From: an uncultured Alphaproteobacteria bacterium
GTDB lineage: Bacteria > Pseudomonadota > Alphaproteobacteria > Rs-D84
Direction of reading: 5' to 3'
NCBI GenBank assembly: GCA_934255455.1
Contig: CAKQNS010000002.1
Span: 85,165 to 149,164, forward strand
DNA length: 64,000 nucleotides
In this document: one piece after another, positions 34,423 to 42,270 of the stretch
How the letters are laid out: each line of letters opens with the position of its first letter
How positions within the stretch are numbered: position 1 is the first letter of the stretch
Notes under the pieces: model-generated
Database searches by the model: none
What the model was told of the DNA's origin: nothing
Seen by the model: the letters and a program-made list of their open reading frames with translations, nothing else
Translations under genes and position numbers: made by a program

Positions 34423-35607
34423 TTACTTTTTGGCGACCAGCACCAATGCCGAAATCGTGCCAATTACCGCTGTCACAACCCACACGGCCGATGTTCCGCC
34501 AAATATTGTAATGCACGCCGCACCCAACATTGGTGCAATAACATTAGGCAAATTCACACTGGTTCGAAACACGCCATAGAATCGAGTTTGCTCGGATTTT
34601 TTGGTATTATCAAAAAACAGCAAATCATGAACTGATTCCATCAATGCACCCGAAACTTGCCAGGCAACAAATATCACCAACAACGGATACCCCGTCACAA
34701 ATGTTGCCAGTACCGATAACCCCGCAAACGACAACAACCCCGACAGCAACCAAATTTGTTTGCCAAAACGCCGCACCAGGCGGGCCATGGCCTCGGACAA
34801 CAACAAATACGGAACAATCCCCAGGGTTAAAACCCACCCCAGCGCATCGTTTGAAAAACCGTTTTCAATCACCACAATTGGCACATACAAATACCGCATT
34901 GCGCGCAATGAATAATAACCAAAATTCACAATATATGCACGGGTCATACCGGGCTTTTTGAAAAAGGCCACCGCATTGCGCCACAGTGCGCGCGCCGTGC
35001 GACGCGGACTGACCGGCTTTATTTGTTTATCTTGCTGGACAATTTTGAAATATTTGAAAAACATCCATCCGGCCAAATATATCACCGCCGATGCAAAGAA
35101 CGCCGCCCTGTTCCCAGCACCATCGGCAATAGCCATAGCAATGGTTGGCGCAAATAATGCACCTATGTTCAACCACAGATGATACCGCGAATTTAACCGC
35201 GCCATACCAATGCCGCGTGAAAAATCCGACATAAACAACGGAATCAACATTGTGGTCAATGTCAACGCAATGCCAGTCGTATAATCCAGAATGATAAATG
35301 TGCTGGGGCGGATAGAAAAACTCATCATTGCATAGCACACCGCCAACATCAGCATTGAAAAATAAAACACACGCACCTTGGAAAATTGGCGAAACAATTC
35401 ATTAGCAAACAATCCCACAATCATACAAAACGCCGCATACAGCGCAACATATAAACCAACAATCGCCGACGATCGGAATATTTCTAATATGACCAATGAA
35501 TACACGGCATTATAAATACCATCGGCAAACCCGGTGAACAACCCCAGGTTTGCGAATGAAAAACCACTGACGGAATTTCTAACTGATAAATATTTATCCT
35601 TGGCCAT
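34423..35607 (-). CDS. MFS-type transporter
   Basis: 394 residues with about twelve hydrophobic segments. The first half includes FTGFADGIYNAVYSLVILEIF and a basic loop after helix 2 (ANELFRQFSKVR), and the second half repeats the pattern. No substrate-specific motif is recognised. ATG at 35607 has no ribosome site, and TAAAAT ends 9 bases before it. The protein is flanked by recA and secB and has its own promoter. Confidence 0.85.
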   Translation of the reverse strand: MAKDKYLSVRNSVSGFSFANLGLFTGFADGIYNAVYSLVILEIFRSSAIVGLYVALYAAFCMIVGLFANELFRQFSKVRVFYFSMLMLAVCYAMMSFSIRPSTFIILDYTTGIALTLTTMLIPLFMSDFSRGIGMARLNSRYHLWLNIGALFAPTIAMAIADGAGNRAAFFASAVIYLAGWMFFKYFKIVQQDKQIKPVSPRRTARALWRNAVAFFKKPGMTRAYIVNFGYYSLRAMRYLYVPIVVIENGFSNDALGWVLTLGIVPYLLLSEAMARLVRRFGKQIWLLSGLLSFAGLSVLATFVTGYPLLVIFVAWQVSGALMESVHDLLFFDNTKKSEQTRFYGVFRTSVNLPNVIAPMLGAACITIFGGTSAVWVVTAVIGTISALVLVAKK

Positions 35608-35616
35608 GGTGGGTGA

Positions 35617-35622
35617 ATTTTA
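35617..35622 (-). promoter_or_regulatory. -10 box directly before the MFS gene
   Basis: TAAAAT on the minus strand within TATGATAAAATT, 9 bases before the ATG, suggesting a very short or absent leader. Confidence 0.4.
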
Positions 35623-35654
35623 TCATAAAAATACGAAAATTCAAAAAACAAAAA

Positions 35655-35674
35655 GCGCCCCGATATGGGGCGCC
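35655..35674 (-). terminator. Terminator of secB
   Basis: GCGCCCC, ATAT and its complement GGGGCGC followed by TTTTTG on the minus strand, about 24 bases after the secB stop. Confidence 0.75.
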
Positions 35675-35697
35675 ACGGAAAGAAAAAATGAATTTCT

Positions 35698-36138
35698 TTA
35701 TTTTGCGTTTGCCGCCGCGTTTTGCTTTTGTTCATACAATTGTGCAAAATCAACCGGCTGCATCGCGAATGTTGGAAACCCAGATTCCGATGTCAGACGA
35801 ACAATCAGACTGCGTACCGCTGGGAACAACAATGTCGGAACATCAATCAACAATGTACGTTTTTTCGCCTCGTCATCTTTTTCTTCCTCCATTTGAACCA
35901 GACCAGAATATGTCGATTCAATCAAGAATATAGATTTGTCGCCCGCTTCCAGTTTCGAATGAACCTTGGTAATCAAATCAACCATAAACAGGTTGTTTTC
36001 CGCGCCCTTGATTTGAATATCAATATTGATTTCCAATTTTGCCTGACCATTATCTTGCTTAAAGAACAATTCTGGGACATTTGGACTTTCGAATGAAATA
36101 TCTTTCAGAAACTGTGAAATAATTTTGAATTTTGCCAT
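35698..36138 (-). CDS. secB: Protein-export chaperone SecB
   Basis: 146 residues, usual length. FKIISQFLKDISFESPNVP at the N-terminus, EINIDIQIKG and the C-terminal PTLLFPAVRSLIVRLTSESG, FPTFAMQPVDF match SecB. It keeps exported proteins unfolded and hands them to SecA. AGGAG lies upstream of the ATG. Confidence 0.96.
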   Translation of the reverse strand: MAKFKIISQFLKDISFESPNVPELFFKQDNGQAKLEINIDIQIKGAENNLFMVDLITKVHSKLEAGDKSIFLIESTYSGLVQMEEEKDDEAKKRTLLIDVPTLLFPAVRSLIVRLTSESGFPTFAMQPVDFAQLYEQKQNAAANAK

Positions 36139-36186
36139 TGTGTTTTACTCCTGTTGTACGCTGGGGGTAAAACCCGTCTGGACTTA

Positions 36187-36239
36187 GCCCCACCTTTTAT
36201 GATAATATAGCATCATAAATTGATTTTACAAGTGGGGGG
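36187..36239 (+). other. 5' leader hairpin that can mask the mltA ribosome site
   Basis: GCCCCAC (36187-36193) can pair with GTGGGGG (36232-36238), and an inner stem TTTATGAT / ATCATAAA fills much of the gap. The G-run is the likely ribosome site of mltA. The region is the 112-base divergent spacer between secB and mltA; the structure is seen, its function is inferred. Confidence 0.4.
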
Positions 36240-36250
36240 ATGTATAAAAA

Positions 36251-37354
36251 ATGGCCAAAACGATTATTTCGAAAATGATACGGGCTTTTGCGGTTATTTG
36301 TGGCGTTGTCGCATTGGCGGCGTGTGACCTGTCGGCGCCAACACACAGTGGCGACAATGCGGTTGTACCAAACAATCTGCGACGCGTGGGGTATGATGCC
36401 CTGCCCGGGTGGCACGATGACGATGTGCGCTATGCATTACAGGCGTTTCGTAATTCATGTCAGGCAAAAATTCAATATACCGGCCGCGTAATTCCAGACC
36501 GCGAATTATTCGCCGAAAAATGCCGTATGTTGCCATCGGCATCGGCCGACACTGCAACTGTGCGCGCATGGTTTGAATCAAATTTCCAACCATACAAGGT
36601 ATATAACGATAACGGAACCGACCGCGGAACATATACCGGATATTATTCCCCGATAATACCGGCATGCCGTACAAAAACGGCACAATGCAATGAACCATTG
36701 ATGGGCATTCCAACCGACGGCCGTGCGTACAAAGGCATTGCAAAAAAAGACATTGTTGAAAAGCAAATCGGTCGCGTTTTGTATTGGGCAAATATTGTTG
36801 ATGTTCAGAACATTCAAATCCAGGGCAGCGGTATGTTAAAACTGGACGACGGCACAAATGTTAAATTGAACTTTGCCGCCGTAAACGATATGCCATTCAA
36901 ATCAATTGGCGAAGAATTGCGTCGTCGCGGCATTCGTCCCGATGGCGGATATTCGGCCGATGCGGTGTGGACATATCTGAAACGCAATCCGGATTTGGCA
37001 CGCGATGTAATATACAAAAATCCGCGGTATGTATATTTTTATGAATCAACCCCACCGGATGTAATTGGCAAATTGGGCACACCATTGTCTAAAATTCGTT
37101 CGGTCGCCATGGACGACAGCATATATACCCTGGGGATGCCGGTATATATCAGTACAAACCTGTCTGATGGTCGTCGTTTTCGTCGCCTGATGATTGCCCA
37201 AGATACCGGCAGTGCAATTCGCGGTTGGATTCGCGCCGACATATTCTTTGGCAAAGGGGACGAGGCATACAAATACGCACACGGCCAACATGCCCAGGGC
37301 GAAATGTTCATATTGATGCCCAAGGAATACACCTATGTCAAACCAACCAGATAA
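36251..37354 (+). CDS. mltA: Membrane-bound lytic murein transglycosylase A
   Basis: 367 residues. It is a lipoprotein: signal peptide ending LAAC (Cys ~25). The MltA domain has GYYSPIIPAC, PTDGRAYKG, IQGSGMLKL and the 3D-domain end QDTGSAIRGWIRADIFFGKG with the catalytic aspartate in RADIFFG. It cleaves the MurNAc-GlcNAc bond of peptidoglycan from the outer membrane. The last 20 bases overlap the start of the next gene. Confidence 0.93.
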   Translation: MAKTIISKMIRAFAVICGVVALAACDLSAPTHSGDNAVVPNNLRRVGYDALPGWHDDDVRYALQAFRNSCQAKIQYTGRVIPDRELFAEKCRMLPSASADTATVRAWFESNFQPYKVYNDNGTDRGTYTGYYSPIIPACRTKTAQCNEPLMGIPTDGRAYKGIAKKDIVEKQIGRVLYWANIVDVQNIQIQGSGMLKLDDGTNVKLNFAAVNDMPFKSIGEELRRRGIRPDGGYSADAVWTYLKRNPDLARDVIYKNPRYVYFYESTPPDVIGKLGTPLSKIRSVAMDDSIYTLGMPVYISTNLSDGRRFRRLMIAQDTGSAIRGWIRADIFFGKGDEAYKYAHGQHAQGEMFILMPKEYTYVKPTR

Positions 37355-37664
37355 ATTTTCACACCGCGTGGCGCGCCCTATGACATTGGCGGGCGCAATT
37401 GGTGGTCTGTTTCGCCATTTTGGCGGACGCGCGTCTGATGCCGATTTGGCAATGCGATGGCGCGAAATTATGGGCACCGAAATTGCCGACATTGCAACAT
37501 TGGCCGCGGTAAAAAAAATGCGCGACGGCCGATACAATGTCACTATTCGCCCGATAAACCCGGCAATGACATTACAATTGTCATATATGCAAAATGAAAT
37601 CACGACAAAATTAAATAATTATTTCGGGCGTGACGCCATTGGAAAAATCAGTTTTCGTAAATAA
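37335..37664 (+). CDS. DUF721 (DciA-like) protein
   Basis: 109 residues. RWREIMGTEIADIATLAAVK and the later V..IRP..PAMTLQLSYMQNEI match DUF721, the fold seen in DciA, the helicase operator of many bacteria. In typical members the family name is used without direct evidence for loading DnaB. It overlaps mltA by 20 bases, so it is translationally coupled to an envelope gene. It is followed by a strong terminator. Confidence 0.8.
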   Translation: MSNQPDKFSHRVARPMTLAGAIGGLFRHFGGRASDADLAMRWREIMGTEIADIATLAAVKKMRDGRYNVTIRPINPAMTLQLSYMQNEITTKLNNYFGRDAIGKISFRK

Positions 37665-37665
37665 A

Positions 37666-37689
37666 AAACACCGGTAAATTCCGGTGTTT
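37666..37689. terminator. Bidirectional terminator after the DUF721 gene
   Basis: AAACACCGG, TAAATT, CCGGTGTTT followed by T. Confidence 0.85.
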
Positions 37690-37697
37690 TTTTATTT

Positions 37698-37985
37698 CTA
37701 TTTTTCATTACAACTGTGACGTTGCCACCATATTGCCAGTGCCGGGACCAAGAAAAACAAAATCCCCAACATTTGCCACAATGCAATTCCGCTGACCACG
37801 GAAAAGAACATCATCATTGGCGATATTCCCGTCAATACGACCAATGCAAACAAGAAATACGGTACGAACAATGCCAACGCCCCAATGATTAAACCCAAAA
37901 TAACATTTATGAAAAATGCCCGAAACAGCGCACGCTGTTTGAATAACATTTTTGCATCCAATGCATCATAAAAATCTGCTTTCAT
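37698..37985 (-). CDS. Small membrane protein, unknown
   Basis: 95 residues. A cytoplasmic N-terminus with ADFYDALDAKMLFKQRALFRAF is followed by a pair of long hydrophobic stretches (INVILGLIIGALALFVPYFLF; LVVLTGISPMMMFF) and a third near the end. AAGGAG precedes the ATG. It is 33 bases downstream of ruvC on the same strand. No family is recognised. Confidence 0.65.
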   Translation of the reverse strand: MKADFYDALDAKMLFKQRALFRAFFINVILGLIIGALALFVPYFLFALVVLTGISPMMMFFSVVSGIALWQMLGILFFLVPALAIWWQRHSCNEK

Positions 37986-38018
37986 TTTTATTCTCCTTGA
38001 TGTGAAAATTGTACCATA

Positions 38019-38510
38019 TTATTTTGTAATTTTAAAACTGAATCTTGTCATATTTGCGTGTGCCAATGCCATGGCAATCGCATCGCTTTCGTCGGGCGAT
38101 TTTGGGTTTGCGGCGGGCAACAATATTCGCACCATTTTGTAAATTTGGTCTTTGTCCGCATGCCCCGCCGATGTCAGTGCCTTTTTTATTTTATTAGGTT
38201 CATATTCATAAATAGGTATATTTCGACTGGCCACCGCAACCATCGCGGCCGCACGCGCATGTCCCAACATCAATGTCGTGCGCGGGTTTTGGTTTACAAA
38301 TGTTATTTCTATACTGCATTCATCGGGTGAAAATTTATCACACAATTCCGCAACACCATTAAATATATTTGCCAATCGCATCGGAAATGCATCGCGCGAT
38401 GGTGGCAAAATTACACCACTGGCAATATATTTTCGCACCGATCCGTTTGTATCAATTATTGCCCACCCGGTATGCAGCAACCCCGGGTCAATACCAATAA
38501 TTCTGGCCAT
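38019..38510 (-). CDS. ruvC: Holliday junction resolvase RuvC
   Basis: 163 residues. RIIGIDPGLLHTGWAIID carries the first catalytic aspartate; ECSIEITFVNQNPRTTLMLG the glutamate; the C-terminal aspartates are in AGHADKDQIYKMV and SPDESDAIAMALAH. It cleaves Holliday junctions with RuvAB. The ATG at 38510 is preferred over one two codons earlier because GAGG lies 7 bases before it. The first 23 bases overlap the previous gene. ruvA is ~3 kb away on the other strand; ruvB is not in the window. Confidence 0.95.
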   Translation of the reverse strand: MARIIGIDPGLLHTGWAIIDTNGSVRKYIASGVILPPSRDAFPMRLANIFNGVAELCDKFSPDECSIEITFVNQNPRTTLMLGHARAAAMVAVASRNIPIYEYEPNKIKKALTSAGHADKDQIYKMVRILLPAANPKSPDESDAIAMALAHANMTRFSFKITK

Positions 38511-39168
38511 ATTCATTCCTCGGTCTTTTCAATCTGATACCATAGTATCCAGCAGACATTTTGTATATATACCAATTAGATTCATCACAGTATAACTGCA
38601 AATCACGCGACAGATATTTTATAGATTTATTTATTTCACATTGCAACGATGCCCCGCCAGATTTACATTCAATGTTGGCACCGATGCGCGTTGCACAATA
38701 TGTATCAAAAATATAATTAGACAAAACCGTGCGAAAAACATCGGTCAATTTATGTTGTTTTTCTGATGCAAATATATCATATATTTTTCCGTTATTCATA
38801 ATGGCTTCGTCATCCAGTGATTTTATACGATTTTCAAATAATTCGTATACAACCCCCGCACAATTATTATTATAGGTAACATAACTATCTTCGCGAAAAT
38901 ACCTGTTGCACATTATCCCCAATTCCAATGCAGATATAAATATCACATTACTTTTTTTATCAAAATATCCCTTGTCTATGATAAATTTCAAAAATTTATC
39001 TGTGTCGGTTGAATTCATAAATATACTTTGTAATTGTGGTGCAATTGTTTTATACGGGAATTGTAATTTTGTCGACATATTTAATGTGGGGCTTACCGAA
39101 AATCCCTCTGCGGTATTTGCATTAAACGATGCCATAAAAATAAATAAAAATACCAATATGCGTTGCAT
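38488..39168 (-). CDS. Secreted cysteine-containing protein, paralogue of the next gene
   Basis: 226 residues from the ATG at 39168. Signal peptide MQRILVFLFIFMASFNANTA. It is homologous to the gene at 39173-39841: FIIDKGYFDKKSNVIFISA here matches FLIERGFYDDQNNVISISA there; IYDIF matches; and the Cys-rich ends RDLQLYCDESNW / RDLDLMCNSRNW align, with shared YC, C-E and LxC cysteines that probably form disulfides in the periplasm. Function unknown. It overlaps ruvC by 23 bases. Confidence 0.75.
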   Translation of the reverse strand: MQRILVFLFIFMASFNANTAEGFSVSPTLNMSTKLQFPYKTIAPQLQSIFMNSTDTDKFLKFIIDKGYFDKKSNVIFISALELGIMCNRYFREDSYVTYNNNCAGVVYELFENRIKSLDDEAIMNNGKIYDIFASEKQHKLTDVFRTVLSNYIFDTYCATRIGANIECKSGGASLQCEINKSIKYLSRDLQLYCDESNWYIYKMSAGYYGIRLKRPRNEYGQNYWY

Positions 39169-39172
39169 TAGA

Positions 39173-39841
39173 CTAGATTCCCTTGGCAATAGAACGTGCA
39201 GCCCGTGCTGGATTCAAATACGCGCCATACGTTTTAGTTCGTTTGTTATACCCAATCACCCAATTACGAGAATTGCACATTAAATCCAGATCGCGCAATA
39301 AATATTGTGTATGTTCCGTTTTTTTACATGCCAAACGTCGTTCTGGTTCACATGAAATTTGCGAATTTGAAACATCAACACAATATTTATTTACAATATA
39401 GCGTCCCAGCTCACCCATAAAATTTAATTTCAAATCATCAATATTTTGCGCGCGCACATATATTTCGAATATATCATACGGGTTACCGACATTTGTCTTA
39501 TTGTATCGCGCGCGTGCCAACGCATCACCAATTACACTGTATGTGGCCGATGCGCATGCAACGGTATCACCACCAATAAATTCATGACACGCCATGGCCA
39601 GATTATATGCCGATATACTGATAACATTATTCTGGTCGTCATAGAAACCGCGCTCTATTAAAAATTGTGTAAAACCATCATCACGATTATCGAAACTGTA
39701 CAATTTTGAAAACGGGGTTAAATCATCGTACACTAAATCAACCGGCGTATGCATATCCAGTGTATCCAGAAACGCATAATCGGCCCGGGCGGTTGGCACC
39801 GCAAAAAATATCACCAGCAAAGATAATAATAATTTTATCAC
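39173..39841 (-). CDS. Secreted cysteine-containing protein, paralogue of the preceding entry
   Basis: 222 residues from the GTG at 39841. Choosing GTG gives the signal peptide MIKLLLSLLVIFFAVPTARA and a GTGA overlap with the upstream stop, so coupling is likely; AGGA lies ~10 bases upstream. An ATG six codons earlier is possible. It contains FLIERGFYDDQNNVISISA, DPYDIF-like IFEIY and a C-terminal cysteine pattern (KYC..., SCEP, LACK, LMCNSRNW) shared with the downstream gene. It appears to be a tandem duplication. Confidence 0.72.
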   Translation of the reverse strand: MIKLLLSLLVIFFAVPTARADYAFLDTLDMHTPVDLVYDDLTPFSKLYSFDNRDDGFTQFLIERGFYDDQNNVISISAYNLAMACHEFIGGDTVACASATYSVIGDALARARYNKTNVGNPYDIFEIYVRAQNIDDLKLNFMGELGRYIVNKYCVDVSNSQISCEPERRLACKKTEHTQYLLRDLDLMCNSRNWVIGYNKRTKTYGAYLNPARAARSIAKGI

Positions 39842-40791
39842 TTTAACGATTCCTGGCATGCATCCGATATTTCAATTATTTCACGAGCGGTTTTGATTTG
39901 GACCGCATTAAACACCGTTGAAACCGCCGATGTCACCGTTGTTGCCCCAGCCAATACATTCGACGCTGTATTCAAGTTGTTTGCCCGATTTGCATCCCCG
40001 CTGCGCGTGTTGTCACTGTTCGCGACCGCCGATGTTATTGTACCACTGATGCCGGTGCCCGCACCAATTGCACTGGATACCGTTGCCACGCGTGCCAGGT
40101 CATTTATTTTATCAGCATTTACATTTGCATATTTGCCACATGCGCTGATTATATTATCCGCACGCACCAATTCATATTCCGTTGCGCTGTTATTCATACG
40201 CGATTGCATCTTGACCGTGGCCAATGTGTTTACTGCCGCGATACAGTTTTGTATTTTATCCTTTAATTCCGAACTGGCTTGGTTTTTACCCGCAATTACC
40301 GCGCCCGCTATGCTGGTTGCGGTACCAGCCGCCATCAATCCGGTACGTGCATTACCCAAATTTTTCGATTTTTCCACCGCCGCGGCACGTGCCATTTCCA
40401 GTTCTGAAACCTTGGTTTCATTGGCCGGGGTCGCATCACCACCATTTATTGCCGCCGCCAAATCCGCCGCACTGAACCCGATTTCAGAATATTCTGCGTC
40501 AGATATAATTGATGCGCTACTCTTGAATTTTTCCAACGCCGCATCAATATCTGCGATTTCTTGGTCCGTATTATTTTTCATAATACCGGTTGCAACCGCA
40601 CCCGCACCAACACCGGTACCAACACCAGTTATGGCCGTATTTATGCCCGCCATTTTTTTGATGTTTTCAAATTGTTCCGATATGCCACCACACGCCGCGC
40701 GCGCATTGTTCATGGCGGCGGTCAATTCTTCATCCGTCGCATGTGCGCACAGTGGCAATAACACGCCAAATAATACCAATATTTTTTTCAT
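39838..40791 (-). CDS. Secreted Gly/Ala-rich protein with repeated hydrophobic segments
   Basis: 317 residues with signal peptide MKKILVLFGVLLPLCAHA. It alternates helical linkers with four segments rich in Gly, Ala, Thr and Ser (AITGVGTGVGAGAVATGI; ARTGLMAAGTATSIAGAVIA; VATVSSAIGAGTGISGTIT; ASNVLAGATTVTSAVSTVF). The GxxxG-like spacing would suit packed membrane helices or amphipathic hairpins. Cysteines at ~35, ~200 and ~310 may pair. GGGGACGGC precedes the ATG. It leads the operon 39838 > 39173 > 38488 > ruvC. Confidence 0.7.
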   Translation of the reverse strand: MKKILVLFGVLLPLCAHATDEELTAAMNNARAACGGISEQFENIKKMAGINTAITGVGTGVGAGAVATGIMKNNTDQEIADIDAALEKFKSSASIISDAEYSEIGFSAADLAAAINGGDATPANETKVSELEMARAAAVEKSKNLGNARTGLMAAGTATSIAGAVIAGKNQASSELKDKIQNCIAAVNTLATVKMQSRMNNSATEYELVRADNIISACGKYANVNADKINDLARVATVSSAIGAGTGISGTITSAVANSDNTRSGDANRANNLNTASNVLAGATTVTSAVSTVFNAVQIKTAREIIEISDACQESLK

Positions 40792-40894
40792 GCCGTCCCC
40801 ACAAATACTTTCGCATAATTATATCATAAAATGACACACCGCCCAAACAAAAACCGCCTATCTTGGTTTTGATAGGACGGATATTTGAATATAA

Positions 40895-40917
40895 AAAAAC
40901 GGGGCATTGCCCCGTTT
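40895..40917 (-). terminator. Terminator of yebC
   Basis: AAACGGGGC, ATT, GCCCCGTTT with A/T runs on both sides, directly after the yebC stop on the minus strand. Confidence 0.85.
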
Positions 40918-40921
40918 GTAA

Positions 40922-41638
40922 TTATGCTGCGGCTGTAAATACTTTCTGGACATCGTCATTGTCGTCCAGCGCATCCACCAATTTTTCTAACTTGGCATAC
41001 GCTTCGTCATCTAAATCAACCGGCATATTTGGAATCCATGTCAATTCGGCATTATCTGGTTCGCCCAGCGTGTCATTCAACGCCTTTTGCACGGTCATGA
41101 AATCGTCCGGCTTTGTTGTGATAATAAAACCTTCGTCTGATGTTTCCAGATTGTCCGCGTTCGCGTCCATAATGATTTCCATCATTTCATCTTCGGTTTT
41201 ACCGATGGATGCCGGATACATAATTTGACCCGCGCGTGTGAACATAAATACAACAGACCCCTCTTCGCCCATGTTGCCGCCATTTTTCGCAAATATATTG
41301 CGGATTTCTGGCACAGTACGACGTGGGTTATCGGTCAATGCCTCTACAATAACGGGAACCGCGTTCGGACCATATCCTTCGTAGCGCACGGCAACATAGT
41401 TTTCGGTATTGCTGCCCGACGCCTTGTCAATCGCGCGTTTAATGTTATCGTTCGGCATGGAATTCTTGCGTGCCTGTAATATTGCCAGACGCAAACGCGG
41501 ATTATTATCCGGATTTTTATCGCCCAGTTTGGCCGCCATTGTTATTTCACGCGCCAGTTTTGTGAACAAACCGCTGCGCGCGGCGTCCACGGCACCTTTT
41601 TTATGCTGAATATTGTGCCATTTGCTGTGTCCACTCAT
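40922..41638 (-). CDS. yebC: YebC/PmpR-family protein
   Basis: 238 residues. SGHSKWHNIQHKKGAVDAAR at the N-terminus, KNSMPNDNIKRAIDKASG and YEGYGPNAVPVIVEALTDN are diagnostic. Members act as DNA-binding regulators and, by recent work, some prevent ribosome stalling; both roles are known of the family and neither can be told here. AGGTCAAAT lies upstream. Confidence 0.96.
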   Translation of the reverse strand: MSGHSKWHNIQHKKGAVDAARSGLFTKLAREITMAAKLGDKNPDNNPRLRLAILQARKNSMPNDNIKRAIDKASGSNTENYVAVRYEGYGPNAVPVIVEALTDNPRRTVPEIRNIFAKNGGNMGEEGSVVFMFTRAGQIMYPASIGKTEDEMMEIIMDANADNLETSDEGFIITTKPDDFMTVQKALNDTLGEPDNAELTWIPNMPVDLDDEAYAKLEKLVDALDDNDDVQKVFTAAA

Positions 41639-41688
41639 ATTTGACCTTTTACTTTAATTAGATTAGAATTACCCCAAAAGGATAACAA

Positions 41689-42270
41689 ATGATTGGCAAA
41701 TTGCAAGGGGTTGTTGATTATATTGGCGACGGATTCGTAATTTTAATGGCGGGCCCTGTCGGATACAAGGTTTTTACCCCAGACACGCTGTCCCCACGCG
41801 AAACAGTCGCGTTATGGATTGAAACCGTCGTACGCGAGGATTCAATTCGCCTGTTCGGGTTCAAAACGCTGGCGGCGCAAAACCTGTTTGTACAACTGAC
41901 AGGGGTATCGGGCGTCGGGCCCAAGGGGGCATTGTCTATATTAAACACATTGCCAACCGACACACTGATGTCCGCCATTGCAACGGGCGATGCCAAAACA
42001 ATCACCGCCGCACCCGGCGTCGGGAAAAAGGTGGCCGAAAAAATTATTGTTGAATTAAAGAACAAAATTGCTGGCAACGCGTTTAACTTTGACGCCGCGG
42101 CGGACGCTGGCGGTTCTGCCCTGCCCGATTTACTGGCGGCATTGGAATCATTGGGCTATCGCCGGTTGGATATTGTTGAAATGGCACAAAAATTGGTTGC
42201 CGCAAACCCTGGGGCGGATGTTGCGCGCCTGGTTCCATTGGCACTGAAAGAAATATCTGGAAATAAATAA
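41689..42270 (+). CDS. ruvA: Holliday junction DNA helicase subunit RuvA
   Basis: 193 residues. MIGKLQGVVDYIGDGFVILM start, the helix-hairpin-helix motifs LTGVSGVGPKGALSIL and APGVGKKVAEKIIVELK, and a C-terminal domain that contacts RuvB (LGYRRLDIVEMAQKLV). AAGGATAAC precedes the ATG. The stop shares one base with the mnmE ATG. Confidence 0.95.
   Translation: MIGKLQGVVDYIGDGFVILMAGPVGYKVFTPDTLSPRETVALWIETVVREDSIRLFGFKTLAAQNLFVQLTGVSGVGPKGALSILNTLPTDTLMSAIATGDAKTITAAPGVGKKVAEKIIVELKNKIAGNAFNFDAAADAGGSALPDLLAALESLGYRRLDIVEMAQKLVAANPGADVARLVPLALKEISGNK

Noticed and set aside
39893..40834. Plus-strand ORF of 313 residues opposite the Gly/Ala-rich gene
   Set aside because: Its long open frame is an effect of the Gly/Ala composition of the minus-strand gene, which has a signal peptide and a ribosome site.
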